Origin: Bacteroidales bacterium UBA3824
GTDB taxonomy: Bacteria; Bacteroidota; Bacteroidia; Bacteroidales; UBA3824
Length of the DNA: 14,574 nucleotides
Direction of reading: 5' to 3'
Assembly (NCBI GenBank): GCA_002393195.1
Contig: DGIK01000210.1
Span: 17,981 to 32,554 of the forward strand
Below are positions 5,708 to 12,986 of the stretch, piece after piece. The position numbers were made by a program, and so were the translations under genes. Each line of letters begins with the position of its first letter. Position 1 is the stretch's first letter. Below the pieces are notes generated by a model. The model saw only the letters and a list, made by a program, of their open reading frames with translations. It made no database searches and was not told the origin of the DNA.

Positions 5708-7975
5708 ATGGATACGAAACAGATAGCCTCGATATTACAGGCAAAAAATATTTACGGAAATTCGGAATCATCAGTCGAGCGGATAATCATCAGGGCGGCG
5801 ACGGCGGCGGCGTTGCCCGATTCGATGTACTTTGACCTCCGGCGTTTCAAAGACCCCGCCAACCCGATTGAACGGATGTACAAGATGGGCGTGAGGGTTT
5901 TTGTAGTTGTTAATTATGACGACAATATGCAACGCAACTATCCCGACGCCACTTTCATCGTGGTAGAAAACATCAATACAGCCATCAACCTTTACATAAA
6001 CGCCGTCATAGATGCGTACAAGGGCCGCGTGATAGCCGTGCCGCAGCGTGGGGGCAATTGCTGCCTAAAAGATTGGATGTACACGCTCCTGAGCGCGCAA
6101 CACACCACTTTTGCCACCACGAGGTACGTAGATGAATTGGATTTCATAGAGAATGTAAGCCACATCGACAACGCATTTGATTATGCAGTATGCGAAATCC
6201 CAGAACATTACAATTTTCATTGTATCTCGCACATAGAGCAGCGCGACTCCGTGGCTTGGGACGATGCCGATTTCAATATCGACTACACACTCACCGAGAC
6301 CAACGCCCGCATACAACTCACCGGGCGAGGCAAGGACATTTCGGTAACAATACCATATTGCGACCGCATACACGCCGAGGACGCGGCGCATTGCCTCTGT
6401 TATCTTGTGAAAGAAGGCCTCTACAAAAGCGAAATCCACAACAAGATTTTTGAGACATTGGCCATACCCGACAGCCAGATAAAGATGCGCGACGCCGACC
6501 TGAACATCGGCATAATATCCTGTTTTTCTACCGTCAACAACATCTACTCAATATCCAAGACATTCGACTTCCTGGCGCGTCAGCATCAGTTTGAACAGCG
6601 CGCGGCGGTCATCATCAACCCCGAAATGGAAAACTTCACCAAGTCGGAATTTTTTGCGCAACTATTTTTCCTCGCCAAAAGCGCGGGCATCAGGAAGATA
6701 GTTTTCATCGGATATTTTGAACAGATACCGCACGACGACGACATCCGCATCACCAAATACGACACCGCGCAGGACTACATCGACAATTTTGATTATGACA
6801 CCCACCGTGGCTGCGGCATCATTTTCAAGGGCAGAAAGTACGATGACTTCGCCGATGTATTCGATTTTTTCAATGTCGGCAACCATGACACAATCCTCGA
6901 AGTGAGCCTCACCGCCCTGAAACACAATCTCAATTATTACCGCTCGCTCCTCGCACCCAAGACCAAGATGATAGCGATGGTAAAGGCCAATTGCTACGGC
7001 GCGGGTTCGTATCAACTCTGCAACACCCTCCAAAACAACGCCGTGGATTACCTCTGCGTGGCGTTTGCAGAAGAAGGCATTGCATTGAGGCTCAGGAATA
7101 TAACATTGCCAATAATGGTGATGAACTACGACGGTCGCAATTACAAACAGTTGGCGAATTACAGGCTCGAACCCGTCCTATTTTCCACGGAGCGCACCCG
7201 CAAATTCATCGAGATACTCCGCGCACGTGGCATCCGCAATTATCCCGTGCACATCAAACTCGATACAGGCATGCACCGTTCGGGCTTCATGGCTGACGAA
7301 TTGGAAGAATTTTGCGAACTTGTCAACAACAGCGGCGACATCCTCGACCTGAAATCTATGTTTACACATTTTGTAGCGGCAGACGACGAGGCGGAAGACC
7401 AATTCTCTGAATTGCAGGAACATCGCTTTATGCAAATGGCTGATACGATATGCCGCCTTACGGGTCGCAATCCCATGCGCCACATTTGCAATTCGGTTGG
7501 CATTGAGCGACTTACACAATACCAACACGATATGGTGCGCCTTGGCATCGGACTCTACGGCGTGGCATACGAGGCTACCGACAAACTCATGGGCATCTCC
7601 AAATGGAAGACCAACATCGTACAAATCAAGCACATAGACGTACCTGAAACTGTTGGCTACAACCGTCGCGGCCGCATCACACAGCCTTCGCGCATTGCAC
7701 TGATTCCAGTAGGATACGCCGACGGACTGAACCGCAAATTTGGCAACGGCAATCTTTTTGTGGAAGTCAACGGCCGCCGCGCCCCCATCATCGGCAACAT
7801 CTGCATGGACATGTGCATGGTCAACATCACCGGCATCGACTGCCGCGTCGGCGACGAAGTCATCATCTTTGGCTCCAACACCAAGTTGATAGAAATGTCG
7901 CAGGCCATCGGCACAATACCGTATGAGATTTTGACGGGAATTGCGCAAAGAGTCAAGCGTGTGTATGTGGAATAA
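5708..7975 (+). CDS. MurF-alanine racemase fusion with an apparently inactive MurF half
   Basis: A 755-residue protein laid out like the Bacteroidota bifunctional MurF-Alr. The C-terminal racemase (from about residue 392) is complete: PLP lysine K426 in MVKANCYGAG, KLDTGMHRSGF, NSVGIER, the VRLGIGLYG arginine motif, catalytic Tyr Y670 in PVGYADGLNR, and GNICMDMCMV. It should interconvert L- and D-alanine for peptidoglycan. The N-terminal half keeps the MurF order but not its catalytic motifs. Where the ATP loop G-x-x-G-x-N-G-K-T belongs (residues 110-118) it reads AVPQRGGNC, so the P-loop Lys and Thr are Asn117 and Cys118. The E-A-G motif is E163-I-P, and the N-D-x-Y-N-x-D motif is replaced by SCFSTVN at 271-277. 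The whole is shorter than typical fusions of about 800 residues or more. I infer that it works only as alanine racemase, with a scaffold-like N-domain, and that a separate murF exists. No good promoter was found upstream; the reading frame is intact. Confidence 0.9.
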   Translation: MDTKQIASILQAKNIYGNSESSVERIIIRAATAAALPDSMYFDLRRFKDPANPIERMYKMGVRVFVVVNYDDNMQRNYPDATFIVVENINTAINLYINAVIDAYKGRVIAVPQRGGNCCLKDWMYTLLSAQHTTFATTRYVDELDFIENVSHIDNAFDYAVCEIPEHYNFHCISHIEQRDSVAWDDADFNIDYTLTETNARIQLTGRGKDISVTIPYCDRIHAEDAAHCLCYLVKEGLYKSEIHNKIFETLAIPDSQIKMRDADLNIGIISCFSTVNNIYSISKTFDFLARQHQFEQRAAVIINPEMENFTKSEFFAQLFFLAKSAGIRKIVFIGYFEQIPHDDDIRITKYDTAQDYIDNFDYDTHRGCGIIFKGRKYDDFADVFDFFNVGNHDTILEVSLTALKHNLNYYRSLLAPKTKMIAMVKANCYGAGSYQLCNTLQNNAVDYLCVAFAEEGIALRLRNITLPIMVMNYDGRNYKQLANYRLEPVLFSTERTRKFIEILRARGIRNYPVHIKLDTGMHRSGFMADELEEFCELVNNSGDILDLKSMFTHFVAADDEAEDQFSELQEHRFMQMADTICRLTGRNPMRHICNSVGIERLTQYQHDMVRLGIGLYGVAYEATDKLMGISKWKTNIVQIKHIDVPETVGYNRRGRITQPSRIALIPVGYADGLNRKFGNGNLFVEVNGRRAPIIGNICMDMCMVNITGIDCRVGDEVIIFGSNTKLIEMSQAIGTIPYEILTGIAQRVKRVYVE

Positions 7976-8004
7976 AATTGACGCATCTCGTTGCGAGGCA
8001 TAAT

Positions 8005-8727
8005 ATGATGAAACGTTTGTTTGGCATATTGACGATTGTATTATTGACCCTGCGCCCCGCATACGCGCAGGGAGAGGGGGATTATGTGTCAGTAACAATC
8101 CTTGGCGACCGTTGCAATATCAATGGAACCCATTTTGACGTGCGAATCAAAAATCTTGGCAGCGACGAAATCACCATTACAAAATATGAAATCTGCAAGA
8201 TGTTTTACCACCTTTACGATGATTATAAGGTGGAGACTGAGTTTTCGGAGCCGATGGTTGCACACAATGTCAATCTGAAAATTCCTCCCGCACAGTCAAT
8301 TGACAAGCCAATTGACCTCGAAATTTTTAGTGTCCGTAGTTACAGCAACAAGTGGTATCACTATTTTAGGATTTATTACCATGCCTCCAACGGTATCGAA
8401 AAAACGGCTGGCAACTTTTTTATGACCTCGCCGATGTATGTATGCGAGATTGATGGCAAAGAGTCGGTTATGATAGAAGAACCGTATAATTTTTGCTGTT
8501 CTGCGGAAGAGTATGGACACATGGCGCGGCATAGCGATTCGCTGTCGATTGATTATGCAGCCAGGATGTGGAAAGTGATGCTGCGACACACCGGCAACGA
8601 CATTTGGCATCCCGACACAATATGGAACAAATTGAAAGGAAGTTTCAAAATGCAAGGCAAAGCGCAAAAGGATTTGTTTTTGGAATACTTAAACAAGTAC
8701 CAATCGACACACGACGAAAAAAATTGA
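8005..8727 (+). CDS. Secreted protein of unknown function
   Basis: I do not recognise a family. The 240-residue product starts with a clear Sec signal peptide (MMKRLFGILTIVLLTLRPAYA, probable cut after A21). The mature N-terminal part, about 28-115, alternates hydrophobic and polar residues (SVTILGDRCNINGTHFDVRI, then DEITITKYEI) in a way that suggests an Ig-like or CARDB-like beta sandwich; this is inference. The C-terminal 70 residues look helical and charged. Five or so cysteines (in GDRCN, EICKM, YVCEI, FCCSAE) could form disulphides. The ATG pair at 8005/8008 is preferred over an in-frame TTG at 7978, since it starts directly at the signal peptide. It begins 29 nt after murF-alr and may be cotranscribed; the next gene has its own promoter overlapping this stop codon. 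Likely periplasmic or surface-located. Confidence 0.7.
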   Translation: MMKRLFGILTIVLLTLRPAYAQGEGDYVSVTILGDRCNINGTHFDVRIKNLGSDEITITKYEICKMFYHLYDDYKVETEFSEPMVAHNVNLKIPPAQSIDKPIDLEIFSVRSYSNKWYHYFRIYYHASNGIEKTAGNFFMTSPMYVCEIDGKESVMIEEPYNFCCSAEEYGHMARHSDSLSIDYAARMWKVMLRHTGNDIWHPDTIWNKLKGSFKMQGKAQKDLFLEYLNKYQSTHDEKN

Positions 8728-8754
8728 GGTTTCCACGAAAAAACGTTACCTTTG
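8724..8754 (+). promoter_or_regulatory. Bacteroidota-type promoter for the M15 lipoprotein gene
   Basis: TTG at 8724-8726, a 20-nt gap and TACCTTTG at 8747-8754 match TTG-N20-TAnnTTTG. The -33 element overlaps the TGA stop (8725-8727) of the preceding gene. Transcription is expected to start near 8759, giving a leader of about 20 nt before the GTG start at 8780. Confidence 0.75.
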
Positions 8755-8779
8755 CCTCATCAACATAATTAAAGCAACA

Positions 8780-9595
8780 GTGAAAACATCATTCATATTA
8801 ATAATGGCATTGACATTGGCATCTTGCGGCGGGGCTACATACGAGGAGACGCGTTCGAGGCAGTCGTCGTCTCAAAAAAATGAAGCCACCGCCACCAAAA
8901 ACGAACAGCCCGCCGCTCCCAAAGCGGAAAAGCCCGCCGCCCTTACCGCCAACAATTGGACATCGGGGCGCGTGGTGTCGCAGGCCGAAATAGACATTAC
9001 GGGCATCGACAATTGTTTTGTATCCTCAGAAATCCCCGACGCAATTTTTGCAAAGATGCAGGGCAAGAGTTGGCCCGACAACTGCACCCTCCAACGCTCC
9101 GACCTTCGTTATCTGCGCCTACTGCATTGCAACGCAGAGGGCAAGCCGCAGATGGGCGAATTGGTGACCAACCAAAAAATCGCAGACAAGGTATTAAAGA
9201 TTTTCCGCGAACTTTATGACCACCATTACCGCATCGAAAAAATGCACCTCATCGACGATTACGATGGCAACGACGACGCATCTATGGCAGACAACAATAC
9301 CTCGTGCTTCAACTACCGCTGCGTCCCCGGCACAAAAAACATTTCAAAACACAGTTACGGCCTTGCCATAGACATCAACCCGCTCTACAATCCATACATC
9401 CCAATCCGCAACGGCAAGCCATTCGTAATGCCGCCAAACGGCGAACCATACGCCTTCCACCGCGACACGGCGCAATTCCAATACAAAATAGACCGTGAAG
9501 ACCTCGCATACCAACTATTCCGTAAAGCGGGCTTCAACTGGGGCGGCTCATGGTCGAGGAGCAAGGACTATCAACATTTTCAGTGGGCGGAATAA
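8780..9595 (+). CDS. M15-family D-Ala-D-Ala carboxypeptidase-like lipoprotein
   Basis: A 271-residue lipoprotein with a zinc peptidase domain of the M15 (VanY/M15_4) type. The N-terminus MKTSFILIMALTLASCGG has a lipobox L-A-S-C with lipidation at C16. Residues 19-60 are a low-complexity Ser/Ala/Lys/Pro linker. In the catalytic domain SKHSYGLAIDIN supplies zinc ligands H191 and D198, and DYQHFQW near the C-terminus supplies H266 with D263 as the probable general base. Such enzymes trim peptidoglycan stem peptides or cleave other D-amino-acid peptides; the precise bond is not predictable. The GTG at 8780 is chosen because the ATG at 8804 would leave a signal peptide without its positive charge and the promoter at 8724-8754 fits. 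The gene appears monocistronic, since the next gene has its own promoter candidate. Its position after an alanine racemase gene is suggestive but not evidence of a joint pathway. Confidence 0.88.
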   Translation: MKTSFILIMALTLASCGGATYEETRSRQSSSQKNEATATKNEQPAAPKAEKPAALTANNWTSGRVVSQAEIDITGIDNCFVSSEIPDAIFAKMQGKSWPDNCTLQRSDLRYLRLLHCNAEGKPQMGELVTNQKIADKVLKIFRELYDHHYRIEKMHLIDDYDGNDDASMADNNTSCFNYRCVPGTKNISKHSYGLAIDINPLYNPYIPIRNGKPFVMPPNGEPYAFHRDTAQFQYKIDREDLAYQLFRKAGFNWGGSWSRSKDYQHFQWAE

Positions 9596-9612
9596 TTTTT
9601 TTGATAATTATT

Positions 9613-9642
9613 TTGTAGATTGGAAAAATATAGATACTTTTA
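9613..9642 (+). promoter_or_regulatory. Probable promoter of the GH43-transporter-uxaC operon
   Basis: TTG at 9613-9615 (within TTTTG), a 19-nt gap and TACTTTTA at 9635-9642 match TTG-N19-TAnnTTTG except for the last base. The predicted start near 9647 leaves an A-rich leader of about 25 nt before the ATG at 9673, typical of Bacteroidota. Weaker than the other promoters in the window, which would suit a regulated sugar operon. Confidence 0.5.
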
Positions 9643-9672
9643 TGCTGCTTAAAAAAAACAAAAACTAAGAAT

Positions 9673-11400
9673 ATGAAAAGACAAATTATAGCGTTGGCAT
9701 CCGCAGCAATGCTATTGTGCGGCTGCAATTCAGATATAAAAGTATCGCCGGGGCAGGCTTATTTTGCATCGTTCACCTACACGGGCAACGACCCGATTTT
9801 CAACCCCCAAAACCTTGGCAACGGCGAAATATTCAACCCCATCCTGCAAGGGGCATACAGCGACGCCACCATCTGCCGCAAGGGCAACGACTATTACATG
9901 GTAACAGCCAACTACGCCTTCTTTCCCGGACTGCCAGTGCTCCACAGCACCGACCTGGTCAACTGGGAGCAGATATGCTACGCATTCCCGACGGAGGAGT
10001 ACCTGTTTAACAAGTCGCTGCGCGCGGAGCAAGGATTGTATCCATCCACAATCCGATACAACAAATACGACGACACATTCTACATCACCGGCACGCTCGT
10101 AGGCGGCGGCGGGCATTTCATCACAAAGGCAAAGGACCCCGCAGGCCCGTGGAGCATCCCAAAGTGGATCAACGCGTTTGGCGGCGTACATCCTTCTCTA
10201 TTATTTGACGACGACGGCAAGGCATACATCATCAACCAAGGCGACCCCAACTACGAACCTCCATACTTAGATTGCAAGGCTATATGGTGCCAGGAATTAG
10301 ACACCAAGGAAATGACACCGATAGGCGACCGCCGCATAATCATGATAGGCGGCGACAATATCGAAAAAAAACCTGTATGGCTCGAATCGCCCCAACTTTA
10401 CCACATCGGCGAATATTACTACCTCCTCGCCTCAGAAGGCGGCGGACTTGGCAACGGTTTTGCAACGTGCGCATACCGCTCCACCAACATCTGGGGGCCA
10501 TACGAGCATTACAGCCAAAACCCAATACTCACACAGCGCAGGCTTACCCCCGGCCGCGAAAATGCGGTAACCAACACCGGACGTGTTGATATGGTGGAGG
10601 CTCACGACGGCAATTGGTATGCAGTGTTTCAAGGCGTCAGGCCATACTCCCCAAACAACGACTTCAACCAAGGTCGCGAGACTTTCATGATGAAAGTAAC
10701 ATGGGACAATGGCTGGCCATACGTGATTCGCAACGGTCAAACCATACCCAACAAGATAACCGCTCCCCTTGGCGCAAAATACAAGAAAGACACGGCGGCA
10801 TTTGCGCATTACATACCGCACGGCAACTTCACTTACACAGAATACTTTGAATCCGACACCCTCCCGCTGCAATGGGAGATATTGCGCACCCCCTCTGGCG
10901 TATCAATCGTACCCAACGGAGAACGGGGACTTGTATTGCCTTTGGAAATCAACAACATACGCTCGCAGTGCCACGCCGGCTTCGTAGGATTGAGGCAGAT
11001 GCACAATGTATTCACCATCAATACCGAAATGCATTTCATGCCTCAGACACCCACAGAATTTGCTGGACTTGCAATGTTTCTCTCCGACGACAACAACTAC
11101 GAATTTGGCATCGGATACAAAGAAGACGACTGCATGCTCATCCTGCAAAAGGCAATAAAAGACGATTCGGGCATATCAAAGGCAGAAATCAAATCGCAAC
11201 GTTTGCCAGACGATTTCATAGGACGCATCTACCTCAAAGTGGAACGCGCCGACGATGGTTTTGTATTCTCATACAAGACCACACCCGAAGAAGAATACAC
11301 CGTATTTGCCGACAAGGTGGAGGTGGAATATCTCTCGCTCGGCAGACGCAACATATTCTACGGAACTATATTGGGTCTATACGCATCACAAGAAGAATAA
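9673..11400 (+). CDS. Glycoside hydrolase family 43 lipoprotein (beta-xylosidase/arabinofuranosidase type)
   Basis: A 575-residue protein: lipoprotein signal peptide with a lipobox ending at C18 (AMLLCGC), a GH43 five-bladed propeller from about 40 to 370, and a concanavalin A-like beta-sandwich domain at about 390-575, as in GH43 beta-xylosidases. Catalytic-base D64 is in GAYSDATI and catalytic-acid E238 in WLESPQLY. Two other expected residues differ. The pKa-modulator Asp (family motif IDPSxxFDDDG) is H173 in VHPSLLFDDDG, and the conserved active-site His (TGHADLV) is R304 in TGRVDMV. Family members remove xylose or arabinose from xylans; with these changes substrate or activity may differ. 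It is first in an operon with a hexuronate-type transporter (47 nt downstream) and uxaC, which suggests uronic-acid-decorated xylan or similar as substrate. Lipidation suggests an outer-membrane or periplasm-facing site. Family assignment is firm, specificity is not. Confidence 0.87.
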   Translation: MKRQIIALASAAMLLCGCNSDIKVSPGQAYFASFTYTGNDPIFNPQNLGNGEIFNPILQGAYSDATICRKGNDYYMVTANYAFFPGLPVLHSTDLVNWEQICYAFPTEEYLFNKSLRAEQGLYPSTIRYNKYDDTFYITGTLVGGGGHFITKAKDPAGPWSIPKWINAFGGVHPSLLFDDDGKAYIINQGDPNYEPPYLDCKAIWCQELDTKEMTPIGDRRIIMIGGDNIEKKPVWLESPQLYHIGEYYYLLASEGGGLGNGFATCAYRSTNIWGPYEHYSQNPILTQRRLTPGRENAVTNTGRVDMVEAHDGNWYAVFQGVRPYSPNNDFNQGRETFMMKVTWDNGWPYVIRNGQTIPNKITAPLGAKYKKDTAAFAHYIPHGNFTYTEYFESDTLPLQWEILRTPSGVSIVPNGERGLVLPLEINNIRSQCHAGFVGLRQMHNVFTINTEMHFMPQTPTEFAGLAMFLSDDNNYEFGIGYKEDDCMLILQKAIKDDSGISKAEIKSQRLPDDFIGRIYLKVERADDGFVFSYKTTPEEEYTVFADKVEVEYLSLGRRNIFYGTILGLYASQEE

Positions 11401-11447
11401 CAATTCACACAAACACTTAAAATTCTATCATCTACACTACTAACACA

Positions 11448-12884
11448 ATGACAAAATTTCGTTGGATTATCTGTTCGCTGCTATTTGTGGCGACAACGGT
11501 CAACTACCTCGACCGGCAGGTATTGTCACTCACGTGGAAGGACTTCATTGCTCTTGACTTCCACTGGAACGACAACGACTATGGCAACATAACAGCCATA
11601 TTCTCAATCTTTTACGCGGTGATTTCGCTATTTGCGGGCAAATTCATCGACTGGATGGGCACAAAGAAGGGCTACATCTGGGCTATCGTGATTTGGTCGG
11701 TGGGCGCGTGCCTTCACGCGGCGTGCGGCGTGGTAACAATGTCGCTCGCTGGCATCGAAAATATCGACGCCCTCCGCGCAGTGCAAAAAGGCTCTGAAAT
11801 TGCATTGACGGTATCCACAATCAGTGTATGGCTGTTCCTCGGCTGCCGCATAATCCTTGCGACCGGCGAGGCGGGCAACTTCCCGGCGGCTATCAAAGTT
11901 ACCGCCGAATATTTCCCCAAGAAAGACCGCGCATACGCAACGTCCATCTTCAACGCGGGCGCATCCGTAGGCGCACTTGCCGCACCGCTCACAATCCCGC
12001 TACTTGCCAAACACATGGGTTGGGAGATGGCGTTCATCATCATCGGTTCGATAGGCTTCCTGTGGGCTGGCGCGTGGCTGTGGCTCTATACGCCGCCTGC
12101 CAAGAGCAAGTATGTAAACGAAGAAGAACTCGCCTACATCGAATCCGACAAGGCTGCCGAATCCGAGGCAAAGGCTTCCGATGCCAAGGCTGACAACGAC
12201 GGTCCAAAATTCTCGATCCTCGACTGTTTCAAATACCGCCAGACATGGGCGTTCATCGTCGGCAAATTTATGACCGACGGCGTGTGGTGGTTTTTCCTGT
12301 TCTGGGCGCCGGCATACTTCTCCGAACTCGGGCATCCCTCCACATCCACGACGGGACAGTTGTTGATTTTCATACTCTACGCTATCGTTACGGCAGTATC
12401 GATTGTGGGCGGCTACTTGCCCAAAATCTTCGTCGAAAAACTCGGCATGAACCCCTACGCAGGACGTATGAGGGCAATGTTGATATTTGCATTCCTGCCG
12501 ATATTCGCGATGTTTGCACAACCCTTGGCATCGTCGTCGGTATGGTGGCCCTGCATCATCATCGGTCTCGCCGGCGCAGGTCATCAGGCTTGGTCAGCTA
12601 ACCTCTACTCCACCATCGGCGATATGTTCCCGAAATCCGCAATCGCAACCATCACCGGCATCGGCACATTGTTTGGCGGACTTTGCTCATTCGCAATCAA
12701 CAAATTCTCCGGCAAACTATTCACCCATGCTGAAGAATTGGGAGAAGGCTTCACCTTCTTCGGCGTTACCGGCAAACCTGGCGCATACATGATTGTGTTC
12801 TGTTATTGCGCTGTGGCTTACCTGATTGCGTGGATTATAATGAAAACATTAGTACCAAAATACAAACCGATTGTTAATGCATAA
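11448..12884 (+). CDS. exuT: MFS transporter, ACS family, probable hexuronate permease (ExuT-like)
   Basis: A 478-residue transporter with about 12 membrane helices. The first helix ends in VNYLDRQVLS (18-27), the hallmark of the anion:cation symporter family that includes ExuT and GudP. A second family block is GEAGNFPAAIKVTAEYFPKKDRA, preceding TM5 with its small-residue run NAGASVGALAAPLTIP. The central cytoplasmic loop (about 220-250) is extended and rich in Lys, Glu, Ala and Asp. In the known members proton-coupled uptake of glucuronate or galacturonate through the inner membrane is usual. Placement directly before uxaC and after a GH43 enzyme supports a hexuronate substrate. It starts 47 nt after the GH43 stop without a visible promoter, so it is probably in the same transcript. 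The symbol rests on family and context; other organic acids are not excluded. Confidence 0.86.
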   Translation: MTKFRWIICSLLFVATTVNYLDRQVLSLTWKDFIALDFHWNDNDYGNITAIFSIFYAVISLFAGKFIDWMGTKKGYIWAIVIWSVGACLHAACGVVTMSLAGIENIDALRAVQKGSEIALTVSTISVWLFLGCRIILATGEAGNFPAAIKVTAEYFPKKDRAYATSIFNAGASVGALAAPLTIPLLAKHMGWEMAFIIIGSIGFLWAGAWLWLYTPPAKSKYVNEEELAYIESDKAAESEAKASDAKADNDGPKFSILDCFKYRQTWAFIVGKFMTDGVWWFFLFWAPAYFSELGHPSTSTTGQLLIFILYAIVTAVSIVGGYLPKIFVEKLGMNPYAGRMRAMLIFAFLPIFAMFAQPLASSSVWWPCIIIGLAGAGHQAWSANLYSTIGDMFPKSAIATITGIGTLFGGLCSFAINKFSGKLFTHAEELGEGFTFFGVTGKPGAYMIVFCYCAVAYLIAWIIMKTLVPKYKPIVNA

Positions 12885-12895
12885 ATTTAATGCAT

Positions 12896-12970
12896 AATGC
12901 ATAATTCATAATGCATAATTGGGCGTCCGCCGGATGGCAATTATGAATTATGCATTATGAATTATGCATT
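12896..12970. repeat. AT-rich perfect inverted repeat between transporter gene and uxaC
   Basis: The arms 12896-12920 and 12946-12970 are perfect reverse complements over 25 bp, built from iterated ATGCATAATTCATA-like units. The 25-nt centre holds the GC-rich stretch GGGCGTCCGCCGGATGGC. Additional unit pieces run upstream to about 12877 and overlap the stop codon of the transporter gene. As RNA it would form a long hairpin 16 nt before the uxaC start, with no T run after it. It may be an insertion-type repeat, an mRNA processing or stability element, or both. Confidence 0.75.
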
Positions 12971-12986
12971 GTAAAAATAATATCAA

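Noticed and set aside
7178..8098. A 306-codon minus-strand open frame over the end of murF-alr and the start of the next gene
   Set aside because: It is antisense to the well-conserved alanine racemase core, matches no family I recognise, and spans a gene boundary on the other strand.
9591..9612. AATAATT/AATTATT inverted repeat right after the M15 stop as a terminator
   Set aside because: The stem is only A-T pairs and would be too unstable. The bases also overlap the -33 element of the GH43 promoter.
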